30,576 nt of DNA from Ruminococcaceae bacterium UBA1767. GTDB lineage: Bacteria > Bacillota > Clostridia > Oscillospirales > Acutalibacteraceae. The stretch lies in assembly GCA_002315505.1 (NCBI GenBank), contig DCGX01000073.1:1-30576 (forward strand), given 5' to 3'. The notes under the pieces are model-generated. The model was not told the origin of the DNA. It was given only the letters and a program-made list of their open reading frames with translations, and did no database searches. The translations under genes were made by a program, and so were the position numbers. Below are positions 19,801 through 24,858 of this stretch, piece after piece. Position 1 is the stretch's first letter. The number at the start of each line of letters is the position of its first letter.

Positions 19801-22089
19801 AAGTGGCTGAACATACGGCTTATATACATATGTATATGCTGTGATAATCTTCTCATAGCCGTCAATCTTGTCTGTAAACTTAACCTGCCATTCAATTACG
19901 CAACCCGATTTATCAGTTGCAAGTGACGGACAACGGCTGCTAATACCATTGATTGTGTAGCTTGTAACATTATTTGTAGAATCCAATGTGAGAGTTTTAT
20001 TGTTGTAGTGGTCTGTCAGACTCGAATAAACCGCATCGGTATCACCATCAAATTTGATGTATCCGCTCTCATTACTCGTTGAGTCGGTAAGAACAGTATT
20101 GTAATCCCTGTCAAGCCATTTATACGAAAGGAATACAGTACCCGGTTTTGCGTTAGCCGTAGCAAAGTACAAATGACCCGTACCGGTAGCACTTTCCTTT
20201 GGTGATGCAGATTCATAAATATTATCAACATCGACATTATTCTCAACGAAATACTGGAAAGGTGTTGTTGTTGAAACATTCAAGGATTCACCATCAGGAT
20301 AACAATAGATAACTTCCGGAGCGAGGAGAACAACCGGAGATGATGATGATGCTCCCTGTGTTTCGGCAACCATCTTCTTTTGAAGTGCTCTCTTTGAAGC
20401 AGACAAAAGATTTTCTAAATTAACCGCACTGAATGAAAGAGTAACGTCCTGTCCTGTTGTTGTGCAAAGCTTCTTTACAATTTCCTGCACCTTTGAATTG
20501 ATATTGCTCCAGTTTTCAGTATCAGCCGAGTTTACACCCGAATTAAGATACTTATAATAAAGCTCACGAAGAGTGCCACGGTTTACTGTGGTTGTATGCA
20601 AGCCAACAGTGTGCATTACCTTCAAAATGTTGTTTTCGGTAAGACCTGCAGTAATAATTTTCCAGTTATAACCGATTACATGGAAGCCAGCAGTTACTGT
20701 ACCGCCTAATGCGTACATACCCTTTGTTGTGCCTCCCTTGTATGCAGATGAGTTAACTGCATCACAAGTGATTTCACCTGTAAAATAGTCACTTCTCGGG
20801 TCAATGCTGATTGAACCGATTTCAAGAAGATTACCGTCATTTACAGCATAAGGGTTAACAAAACCTGCACCGAGATAAGGAATCTGGCTGTAATCCGTAA
20901 ATCTCGAAGAGTCAACAAGAATATATGCCACACCTGTAGTATAATTGTAAGTATTTGTATGGTAATTTTCACTTGACAATCTCTTATTAAGAGCTCCGCC
21001 GTATGCATTACCGAAGAATATTGTTGTCTTTTTCGTCTGATCCGGCTGAGGATTGTTGTAATCTCCGTATCCCGACCATCCGCCGTATGATGACCAGTCA
21101 ACTGTTCCCCAATCACCCGGGTAATTCCATGTTCTGTATGACCTTACATTATTATCTGAAACTGAGTCACAGTTTGCAATCTGGTTATATTCATAGTAGT
21201 TTTCCTGTACGAAAGAACCGCCATTTGCCTGCACCGGATATGTATTTGCTACAATCGTGTTAAAATCATCACTTCTATAATTCGGCAAGCTAACCAACGG
21301 ACTAATCGAGCTGGTATTTAACGAACGATTACCGCCGCCATACTTGTGTGCACCTGCAAGGAATGTCATTGCTACAGAATAAACATTATCCCAACCGTCT
21401 CTGAGTCGTCTGTCCCTTGTAGCCATTGAAGCGGCAGATACGTTAGGATAGTAAACGCCCGAATAAGCATAGGTATTGTACGACACACCACCGCAAACAT
21501 AAGTGATTGTCCATTTGATGACATATTCTTTTTGATTTGTATTGGTTGACGAGCCGCCGTCTCTCAATGTGATAGATGAAATTTTAGTGTTGAAAGAACC
21601 ACTTGCATAAGTACCGATAGTCAATCCGTCGGAGTTACCGCCACTTGCAGATTTACCATCGAGAAGCGATACTGATGCAACATAGTTTCCGTCTGACGGA
21701 ACCTGAAGATTTGAGTTAAGCAACTGAGCATGAATAGAAACACTCTCAGAGGTTCTGCACTTGAAGTAGAATGTACCTTGTGTAGAGTAACCTCTTACAA
21801 CCGAGCCGTCATTATTGTTATTCATGAAATACCTTGTGGTATTACTGCTCGGCGCCATGTAAATCATTTCTGCGATATTTAAGTTATACGTACTGTAATA
21901 ACTTGTCTGCGCAGAAGCATTCGTCAGCGTCTGAGTGTCTCTGCTGACCAAGGCACTTGAGATAAGTGAACCTATGTCAAAGCAGCAGAACGTAGTCAGC
22001 AATATTGAGAGCACTAACAAAGTACTCAGCAGGCTCTTTCCCTTTCTTATTAATTTTTGCTTAGATAGCTTCATTTTTTTATTTTTCAT
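10867..22089 (-). CDS. Giant (3740-residue) secreted multidomain protein with InlB-like beta-repeats
   Basis: An uninterrupted 11.2-kb frame. The ATG at 22089 is chosen: GAGGTG ends 6 bases upstream, and the GTG at 22098 is part of that site. A basic N-terminus and hydrophobic core (about 20-37, then LISSALV) form a signal peptide or N-terminal anchor. In order: two diverged copies of a module of about 500 residues (45-1090); a FIVAR-like helical stretch (about 1086-1163, ending SQAQIDTLADNLIDTTAKL); beta-rich region; then about eight InlB/Flg_new-type repeats (1530-2770, '.Y.F.GW.......LYA.W') separated in places by beta-sandwich segments that open with 'NDFDFNAWTE' or 'NEFPFEKWNK'; helical stretches (2810-2960 and 3266-3342); and Ig-like beta domains (3430-3740). 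It is rich in Thr, Ser, Asn and Tyr. No LPXTG, dockerin, SLH or C-terminal membrane helix is visible. Probably a surface adhesin or fibre; function unknown. Confidence 0.9.
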   Translation of the reverse strand: MKNKKMKLSKQKLIRKGKSLLSTLLVLSILLTTFCCFDIGSLISSALVSRDTQTLTNASAQTSYYSTYNLNIAEMIYMAPSSNTTRYFMNNNNDGSVVRGYSTQGTFYFKCRTSESVSIHAQLLNSNLQVPSDGNYVASVSLLDGKSASGGNSDGLTIGTYASGSFNTKISSITLRDGGSSTNTNQKEYVIKWTITYVCGGVSYNTYAYSGVYYPNVSAASMATRDRRLRDGWDNVYSVAMTFLAGAHKYGGGNRSLNTSSISPLVSLPNYRSDDFNTIVANTYPVQANGGSFVQENYYEYNQIANCDSVSDNNVRSYRTWNYPGDWGTVDWSSYGGWSGYGDYNNPQPDQTKKTTIFFGNAYGGALNKRLSSENYHTNTYNYTTGVAYILVDSSRFTDYSQIPYLGAGFVNPYAVNDGNLLEIGSISIDPRSDYFTGEITCDAVNSSAYKGGTTKGMYALGGTVTAGFHVIGYNWKIITAGLTENNILKVMHTVGLHTTTVNRGTLRELYYKYLNSGVNSADTENWSNINSKVQEIVKKLCTTTGQDVTLSFSAVNLENLLSASKRALQKKMVAETQGASSSSPVVLLAPEVIYCYPDGESLNVSTTTPFQYFVENNVDVDNIYESASPKESATGTGHLYFATANAKPGTVFLSYKWLDRDYNTVLTDSTSNESGYIKFDGDTDAVYSSLTDHYNNKTLTLDSTNNVTSYTINGISSRCPSLATDKSGCVIEWQVKFTDKIDGYEKIITAYTYVYKPYVQPLVCATDVDYSDRYASSLAWISGFHYMNEATSVTLTEDDGDASDRYYEMRYPIFTGDSGASAFLSASNQAYVGGNSTVSGSQHRTNIGTITYGTGASEYYALFTGTNLQSGASQHIRFNAQPNNKCPGDYGSKTYDSSSTFPQRSLCYVGCSGKDYNVVKNYNPASGVIYIDTSRYTNLSQIPNLGVGLTVTSDASSDGNSGGWYVANYTGRDTSGSASRRNGFDTGRYKSNTGSWSTVFYDYGEIIASQISAGQDDKFSFNETEGIRYAGAWPEDIREENFTQTYSVKMLYTNWDKITSSSSRQGMGSSVMDLQAVHINKQKLREALNNAIKNVSALGMCENLDSYFFAGSTYEAYKTYYHDAYAVLTLLDGYYGSYYSQAQIDTLADNLIDTTAKLVGGADHNGVEQTGGTDILPLNVKQVNIGITSLKDGGFELENLGSHELSATTRDSVYFTKDTFEGYNYKGAVRFNSYINIPDGTVLSTNPTFMSSTQYSKYQPTISGGNLTLTRVDQGLKQYRDNHGVVVADSTDANYGDVTYNWCTQQDGDMYLYYFYEKEQYTTYFDLNYNNASGNPVPVNVAPVGEYSTANNKIYSFLTKTTNGVTVTYDFETDVFTLNGVLTDGTGTFFSSLMSHLTNGTYTDCLYYIGGTASKTSGKHLTISGNYCAPGTNSRSIWKDYFPAGNQSSAASNYLPNGIINSATTYSYDGSLDHINFWSWCETTPTAGNGLVYTFDHFQLRYEKVSGSTASSIFSPNARILFYGQQYSSMPRPVREDYEFLGWYTEQEEGVRVDSASYVPEGDRTLYAHWRPRDRELRLDNDFDFNAWTECMCGDSADMTYLKNSAVNTTASITSDAYGDAMLVCRSTTDGYIRTPNLTFDGTNTTVYLNLTIIDLVPTAVDYGLYIKVLTSSGTEIASEVKDDTTPGYVTVAINIHSTDMAANTQYYVKIGSTNTKLTQYEITQFSVANEKNTTMFSSDRSIVSNAGTTIVDKGSQTIMMTANSDSTDTFTNTYGWANSYKFKLKTGVKYTFSFDYNVVNTTSASVYPFIFYFPNTTTVNIDGSKMIYPGKTLSGTGSYSCEFTLPENYPYAELRFGVKTPGATVSFWNIVVQETFIFEQNTDMVTAPAYSSKNKLGGLTTTTESNVNAGYATVPVKVMSATMDDILSDENYWEKFNVRYSRVGVGYNFDGLEVPVRNGYYFVGWFTEPGGGTQVTDEYGNAVSNVKVTDDMVLYSQWIKAIYQLLYENEFPFEKWNKAVPVTVNAAGTETRNMFDNTFTLTGHGTINHPYTGTYTMTLISGHKYEFTCDVENVSTSAGTQYWALPKAGINYGSGMTYPQAAKFVKSNGTDTTSKISTTFTMVGSTLTIFFYHSAYGDGNQSWGYDGVAGMLNSASIMYSNISIRDLTDPCNIQSTDGYDTILTTYYKDVIYSETFGELPSTKSSDNAANNIARPGYTFKGWFANQNAQGNGYGTQYTSESIVPYSDIQMFAQWELNNPTISLNLNGTTKNTASLGAFTYYTSSLNTSTGDITKDTAVNVEASTSNTNAVTTTITPYYSSTVTLPIPTMVGYTFVGWNANTTPDKAVLTNNLENSPSTYKVGNGNATLTAAWAVNDYTISYVMNNGTNDSTNVDVADGTTKACQFDTAVKVTKPTKTGWVFEGWTLSTDTAGYTTACYYTTDANSTTAITNSTTKFGKNDDSIYVLNLTPTKDYTVTLTAHWSKVITANFYVVNSGTLAITNEKQQLTIYDSATSTDVTVANPANFTRNSTTYNFAGWRTDTTSEFPTIAKPATSYTTTLNATTDTNTEYNFYALYNNPTPVYFHYYNGTSHVKVSTSLYLIAYKSGQPLYNFNLYSADGVKYSNTNAQEPNITPNLDDKYLMTPDADYDGGTFKEWANNTTVNSTYGVSPSSSDINHYAIYQKDVSLSYNLNDTTENPATVETAIPSPQTKTAFYISKDAAVGTYNNNFTVTSEEPEREHCLFLGWSTNQNAVAPEYVGGQNIVLTGSSKIADSILYAIYLVTFDADINKNSELPKQKITVEKGYNADGTKMAPEETLKYDEDYIDAYNEAVSEYNTAYNNFVAGRQNSSTTANALLDLINIIKAKDSKLSTAVTNLSNNLKPLQSEYFNNFYALDGNRHSVADMNLNHYATSVLNTIKSAKAAGEAMIANKSLTIENQADLNSKVLAMAEGYKTRSTVETSKPIYNVSETTEAVRTALESSEDIYGVNYVYSGKGNYTYYCYTNNPNPEIVLDVNEADVSGSVITSANITTTNTSYPTVATASAPASNGGASGEVLLQSTYIGTNLYGTYLSNNMGTSTSITFQDGVNNANVTYSYDSANAENNYYNRKSQVVLCADFTSAKDKSTVAYSVKAHDDVYGGGNVATKSALSNSEVKDIPVATAGTDGQSITIIIDYHNTENLKAEGMSYNGDKFLNQYHLIRSAGGASNWELPAKGDTVYTVDDETFGQTGYGSFTYTFAGSSGITTVNQAITNLNLNPTKFAAMYKNYNDYNTAYNNLYNAAFAYAKSKDPTLTNMVFKNTFNSELNKYLSNKYYPDFYSANASGCIAAYNTMLEKQAINSVFVGTNITVGEGVTGNGLGFIPWGTNYSFNYYPASEAYTYVHLVDRWGNIYDGIVKTPKLDANSPKLSSISSNEISILEYGGSGIDTMSLSGATISFITDENSSFSGNEFKTTGNEVKLSTGVPNKTYQLTVTDSATNKSDLSVTSDENGIIILTVDDKEFNFDGAYTFTLNGVTVNLYDGVTNTSVISASVEDIPSINTNAVVDVKVSGSPDMVKLVDKDDPTNAIVVERADAAIEKTDGSEIWQVLVYVDKTSSTYYVSARYGDSDSSNYVELVITAKDAPDLTIHSMVVSGMVAGDGKTPKDNNGRMLVGRHDVTITTSTDVMKIQFVDVNGNTWTYDARTEGLTTDSDGERTWNIKLNFYTYGDWRLTIRTRSDLSSFASGVYEDLHATVI
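13779..17499 (-). repeat. Chain of InlB-like (Listeria-Bacteroides) repeats within the giant protein
   Basis: Protein-level repeats, not DNA repeats. Core motifs: GWYTEQEEG (near residue 1548), GWFTEPGGG (1970), GWFANQNAQ (2226), GWNANTT (2340), GWTLSTDT (2426), GWRTDTTS (2540), EWANNTT (2658) and GWSTNQNA (2748). Most end in an aromatic 'LYAHW/MFAQW/LTAAW'-type strand. Later copies lie closer together and end in 'YALY/YAIY'. Confidence 0.82.
18819..21954 (-). repeat. Diverged tandem duplication of the N-terminal module of the giant protein
   Basis: Copy 1 and copy 2 (each roughly 500 residues) share landmarks in the same order: a '(T)AY.Y.GVYYP / TAYTYVYKP' strand, a DRRLRDGWDNVYSVAMTFLAG / DYSDRYASSLAWISGFHYM segment, and GVAYILVDSSRFTDYSQIP / GVIYIDTSRYTNLSQIPNLG, then a helical segment. 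DNA identity is low, so the duplication is old. The module matches no family I can name. Confidence 0.65.
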
Positions 22090-22142
22090 ACTATTCACCT
22101 CAAAATTTAGAGATAATTATACTTATACTAATATACACTATC

Positions 22143-22170
22143 ATTATAACATATTTTTTTCGATTTGCAA
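22143..22170 (-). promoter_or_regulatory. Promoter of the giant gene
   Basis: Minus strand: TTGCAA (22170-22165), 16-base spacer, TATAAT (22148-22143) with an extended -10 TG-T just upstream. The 5' leader is about 45-50 bases. Confidence 0.68.
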
Positions 22171-22206
22171 TAGGTTTTTTGTTCAATTTTAGTAAAAATA
22201 AACATA

Positions 22207-22235
22207 TTGTAAAATCATTAATGTGGTATTATAAT
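22207..22235 (+). promoter_or_regulatory. Promoter of the FTR-like/bioY operon
   Basis: TTGTAA (22207-22212), 17-base spacer, TATAAT (22230-22235). It diverges from the giant gene's promoter within a 178-base intergenic stretch. Confidence 0.7.
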
Positions 22236-22267
22236 TATGTAAGATTATAGTTAAGGTGGCTGATATT

Positions 22268-22474
22268 ATGAAAATAACATATAATTCAAACGAGGAAATC
22301 GTAAAAGTTGTAAAGGAAGGTCTTAAGCAAACAGGAGGATACTGTCCCTGCCGCAGAGAACACATTGAAGAGAACAAGTGTATGTGCAAAGAATTCCGTG
22401 AGCAGATAGCCGATCCGAATTTTGAGGGCTTCTGCCATTGTATGCTTTACTACAAGTCGAATGATGAAGAATAA
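22268..22474 (+). CDS. Small ferredoxin-thioredoxin reductase catalytic-chain-like protein
   Basis: 68 residues; the ATG at 22268 has AAGGTGG 8 bases upstream, and the GTG at 22256 is part of that Shine-Dalgarno. Six cysteines form three CxC pairs: C26-P-C28-R, C38-M-C40 and C56-H-C58. Plant and cyanobacterial FTR catalytic chains use CPC, CPC and CHC to hold a [4Fe-4S] cluster beside a redox-active disulfide, so the same chemistry (ferredoxin-linked thiol-disulfide exchange) is plausible in the cytoplasm. It is much shorter than plant FTR and has altered spacing (x9 and x15). No variable subunit or thioredoxin gene is adjacent. Its end overlaps bioY by 14 bases, suggesting translational coupling. 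Confidence 0.8.
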   Translation: MKITYNSNEEIVKVVKEGLKQTGGYCPCRREHIEENKCMCKEFREQIADPNFEGFCHCMLYYKSNDEE

Positions 22475-23024
22475 CTCTTTTGTAAAGGCATATAACACCG
22501 CAGATGTCTGCCTTATTGCTTTAGCGTCTGCATTTATGTGTGTCTGCTCGTGGATAACCGTCCCCTTTACAATTCCTTTTACTATGCAGACCTTTGCTGT
22601 TTTTCTTGTAACATTTACATTTAACGACTTGCGTGCAATAGTTTCCATATTAGTTTATATCCTGCTCGGAGCAGTGGGTTTACCCGTGTTTTCGGGATTT
22701 CACAGCGGAGTAGGTTGGCTTTTCGGTCCGACAGGCGGATATATTATCGGATTTCTGTTGTGTGACATCATTTATTTTATTGTTGTTGAATTATTCGGGA
22801 ATAAAAAGTTAGTAAAATTTGTTGCTATGATATTCGGCTTATTGACCTGTTATTCTATCGGTACATTATGGTTTTGTGTCTGTTCACGGGACATTTCCAT
22901 AAAAAGCCTTATGTCAGCATTTACAGTTTGTGTTTTACCGTTTGTTATTCCCGATATACTTAAACTGTTTCTTGCGTTTCTCATTAGCAAACGAATCGGA
23001 AAAAACATTATTGACACAAATTGA
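22461..23024 (+). CDS. bioY: BioY, biotin-specific S component of an ECF transporter
   Basis: 187 residues, with the ATG at 22461 (or 22464) inside the end of the upstream gene; the longest frame to 22422 begins with sequence unlike BioY. About six membrane segments. BioY landmarks are WITVPFTIPFTMQTFAVFL (substrate-side loop) and GLPVFSGFHSGVGWLFGPTG followed by GYIIGF. BioY binds biotin and, with the shared EcfT/EcfA1/EcfA2 energising module encoded elsewhere, imports it. No strong Shine-Dalgarno is present, so translation probably depends on the upstream small gene. A promoter for the next gene lies within its last codons. No BirA-type operator was recognised. Confidence 0.92.
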   Translation: MMKNNSFVKAYNTADVCLIALASAFMCVCSWITVPFTIPFTMQTFAVFLVTFTFNDLRAIVSILVYILLGAVGLPVFSGFHSGVGWLFGPTGGYIIGFLLCDIIYFIVVELFGNKKLVKFVAMIFGLLTCYSIGTLWFCVCSRDISIKSLMSAFTVCVLPFVIPDILKLFLAFLISKRIGKNIIDTN

Positions 23025-23039
23025 AAAAAATGCTAATAT
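23011..23039 (+). promoter_or_regulatory. Promoter of the SLC13-type transporter leader
   Basis: TTGACA (23011-23016), 17-base spacer, TAATAT (23034-23039), inside the 3' end of bioY. It would start a leader of about 140 bases. Confidence 0.68.
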
Positions 23040-23046
23040 GATAATA

Positions 23047-23188
23047 CAGTATATGTGGTGGAGTCTGTCATGGAACCTTTGTGTTTCATTTATGCTGTAG
23101 TCAATAAAGAATATCTTTTTGATTTTGACGGAGCCAATGGCTCCGTTTTTTTGTTCAGACTCCTTTATTTTGAAAGGAGAATTTTCTC
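23047..23188 (+). promoter_or_regulatory. Candidate cis-regulatory leader RNA upstream of the SLC13-type transporter
   Basis: The leader contains mutually exclusive pairings. GGAGTCTG (23060-23067) is exactly complementary to CAGACTCC (23156-23163). The latter overlaps CTCCTTT (23160-23166), which can pair with the Shine-Dalgarno AAAGGAG (23173-23179). GGAGTC (23060-23065) can also pair, with one G-U, with GGCTCC (23139-23144), the 3' arm of the intrinsic terminator. A local hairpin ATGGAAC/GTTTCAT lies at 23070-23089. It matches no riboswitch class I recognise. Regulation by structure is inference; the pairings are seen directly. Confidence 0.55.
23128..23152 (+). terminator. Intrinsic terminator/attenuator in the transporter leader
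   Basis: ACGGAGCC pairs with GGCTCCGT (8 bp, loop AAT), followed by seven T. It ends 36 bases before the transporter start codon, leaving no room for another promoter, so the transporter must be expressed by read-through. It may also terminate the bioY transcript. Confidence 0.88.
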
Positions 23189-24475
23189 ATGAAGCTATTT
23201 GTATTAATCGCATTCATCTTAACTTATGTTCTGATGATTGCAATCCCTAAGTACCGACATTTTGTTGCTCTCGGTGCGGCAGTTGTTTTTGTTGTCGCAG
23301 GAGCCTTGCCTTTTGGTGAGCTTGCAGAAAAAATAAACTGGAATGTTTTACTTATGCTGACAGGAACAATGGGTACGGTTTCACTCTTTATTGATTCTAA
23401 AATGCCCGATAAGATGGCTGACTTGCTATTGAAAAAAACGCCTAATGTTATGTGGGTAGCCGTTGTATTGTCTTTGTTTGCAGGTATTGTATCTGCATTT
23501 GTTGACAATGTTGCTACTGTACTTATGATTGCTCCTGTTGCACTCGTTGTTGCACAGAGAATTAATATTTCGCCCGTTCCTCTGTTAATTTCTATTGCTG
23601 TATCATCTAATCTGCAAGGTGCTGCAACACTTGTCGGTGATACGACCTCAATTATGCTCGGTGGTTATGCAGATATGAATTTCATGGATTTCCTTTTCAT
23701 GGATGGTCGTCCCGGTATCTGCTGGGCAGTTGAGCTTGGTGCTATTGCAACTGTTCCTGTTATTATGTTCATTTTCCGTAAGGATAAAGAACCTGTTAAG
23801 GTTGACAAAGTAACGGAAGTTACTAATTATGTTCCGAGCTTTCTTCTCCTCGGAACGGTGGTTTCTCTTATTGTTGTATCTTTCCTGTCATTCAGCATTA
23901 CAATCGGAAGTGCCGATATCACAAACGGAATAATTTGTATGGGTTTCTTTGCAATAGGTCTTGTATATACTCGCATCAAGGGTAACAAAGCTTTGTTTAA
24001 AAAAGTATGGGGCGAAATTGATGTTGAAACACTCAGCCTGCTTGCAGCCTTGTTCGTTGTTATCGGCACACTGACATCTCAGGGTATAATTGACGATATT
24101 TCTAATTTATTTGTAAAGTTCGGCGGAAGTAATCTGTTTTTAATGTATACCCTGATTGTTTGGGGTTCTGTATTATGCTCTGCATTTATTGATAATATTC
24201 CTTATGTTGCAACAATGCTGCCGGTTGTCCAGGGAATTGCCGCACTTATGGGTTGCACTCCGTATGTACTGTATTTCGGACTTTTAGTCGGTGCAACATT
24301 AGGCGGAAATATCACTCCTATCGGTGCTTCTGCAAATATTGCCGCTATCGGCATACTCCGCAAAAACGGCTATGAAGTTAAAACAAAGGACTTTCTTAAA
24401 ATCGGACTTCCGTTCACATTAATCGCCGTAGTTGTCGGTTACTTATTCTGCTGGTTCGTATGGGCAAAGGCATAA
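23189..24475 (+). CDS. SLC13/ArsB/NhaD-superfamily anion or cation transporter
   Basis: 428 residues, about 10-12 membrane segments. The two structural repeats carry the family's re-entrant signatures: FVDNVATVLMIAPVAL (about 108-123) and FIDNIPYVATMLPVVQ (about 333-348), plus the glycine-rich NITPIGASANIAAIGI near 372. These are typical of the ion-transporter (IT) superfamily that includes citrate, dicarboxylate/sulfate and arsenite carriers and NhaD Na+/H+ antiporters; the ion is not determinable here. AAAGGAG lies 9 bases before the ATG and can be sequestered in a hairpin. The gene is monocistronic behind a leader with an intrinsic terminator, pointing to regulation after transcription starts. 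Confidence 0.88.
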   Translation: MKLFVLIAFILTYVLMIAIPKYRHFVALGAAVVFVVAGALPFGELAEKINWNVLLMLTGTMGTVSLFIDSKMPDKMADLLLKKTPNVMWVAVVLSLFAGIVSAFVDNVATVLMIAPVALVVAQRINISPVPLLISIAVSSNLQGAATLVGDTTSIMLGGYADMNFMDFLFMDGRPGICWAVELGAIATVPVIMFIFRKDKEPVKVDKVTEVTNYVPSFLLLGTVVSLIVVSFLSFSITIGSADITNGIICMGFFAIGLVYTRIKGNKALFKKVWGEIDVETLSLLAALFVVIGTLTSQGIIDDISNLFVKFGGSNLFLMYTLIVWGSVLCSAFIDNIPYVATMLPVVQGIAALMGCTPYVLYFGLLVGATLGGNITPIGASANIAAIGILRKNGYEVKTKDFLKIGLPFTLIAVVVGYLFCWFVWAKA

Positions 24476-24507
24476 TACAATATATAGTTATTTTTTGACA
24501 AATAATA

Positions 24508-24536
24508 TTGACAAAATACAATTTTCGGTGTAATAT
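24508..24536 (+). promoter_or_regulatory. Promoter of the DUF6514-like gene
   Basis: TTGACA (24508-24513), 17-base spacer, TAATAT (24531-24536). A second TTGACA at 24495-24500 lies upstream without an obvious partner. Confidence 0.72.
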
Positions 24537-24542
24537 ATCTAC

Positions 24543-24557
24543 GTGAATTGAATTCAC
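24543..24557. promoter_or_regulatory. Candidate operator: perfect 7-1-7 palindrome at the transcription start
   Basis: GTGAATT-G-AATTCAC begins 6 bases after the -10 box, so it spans the expected +1. It could be a repressor site or a 5' mRNA stem. No cognate regulator is nearby. Confidence 0.5.
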
Positions 24558-24573
24558 ATAGCGAGGATTGCAA

Positions 24574-24792
24574 ATGATTAAGTATATTATCACCGAAGAT
24601 AAACTTAATATCGACGAAGCTGTTGTTGACACTTACGGAATTTCTGCCATGTGCGGTGAAAGTACCCTGAAGTCCGTCAGCGATATTTCCACAGACATGA
24701 GCTTCGTTGTTGAATTGGTACAGAAGCTCAACTTTTTTGAAGTTGAGCTATGCCATTTTTATGACGTAATAATCGACGAACTTAACCGCTGA
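24574..24792 (+). CDS. Small DUF6514-like protein of unknown function
   Basis: 72 residues from the ATG at 24574, with GCGAGGA upstream; an in-frame TTG at 24568 is too close to it. Landmarks resembling the clostridial DUF6514 family are YGISAMCG (about 22-29), VSDISTDMSFVVELVQKLN (35-53) and FYDVIIDEL near the end. It is acidic, soluble and without a signal peptide. Assignment is from memory of the family's pattern. It has a promoter with a palindrome at +1 and an unusual hairpin in its last third (24725-24749). It is followed by the promoter of rimM. Confidence 0.65.
   Translation: MIKYIITEDKLNIDEAVVDTYGISAMCGESTLKSVSDISTDMSFVVELVQKLNFFEVELCHFYDVIIDELNR
24725..24749 (+). other. Perfect 10-bp hairpin inside the DUF6514-like coding region
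   Basis: AGCTCAACTT pairs with AAGTTGAGCT around a TTTTG loop, with five T beginning 6 bases after the stem. It may act as a weak terminator, pause or RNA-protection element, about 45 bases before the stop codon. No other terminator was found for this gene. Confidence 0.45.
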
Positions 24793-24798
24793 AAACAC

Positions 24799-24827
24799 TT
24801 GCAAATAGATATAAAATGCGGTAAAAT
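24799..24827 (+). promoter_or_regulatory. Promoter of rimM-trmD
   Basis: TTGCAA (24799-24804), 17-base spacer, TAAAAT (24822-24827), about 30 bases before the rimM start. Confidence 0.62.
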
Positions 24828-24858
24828 ACCAATAATATTAATACAGGCTGGTAAATTT

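Noticed and set aside
10867..22089. Many 60-110-codon open frames on both strands inside the giant gene
   Set aside because: They have Gln/Leu/Arg-rich or low-complexity translations typical of frame-shifted readings of a Thr/Asn-rich protein, and no Shine-Dalgarno or family resemblance.
22090..22098. GTG start of the giant gene at 22098
   Set aside because: The GTG is part of the GAGGTG Shine-Dalgarno for the ATG at 22089.
22099..22267. Possible tRNA or small RNA in the divergent intergenic region
   Set aside because: No cloverleaf or stable hairpin seen; the stretch is fully explained by two divergent promoters and leaders.
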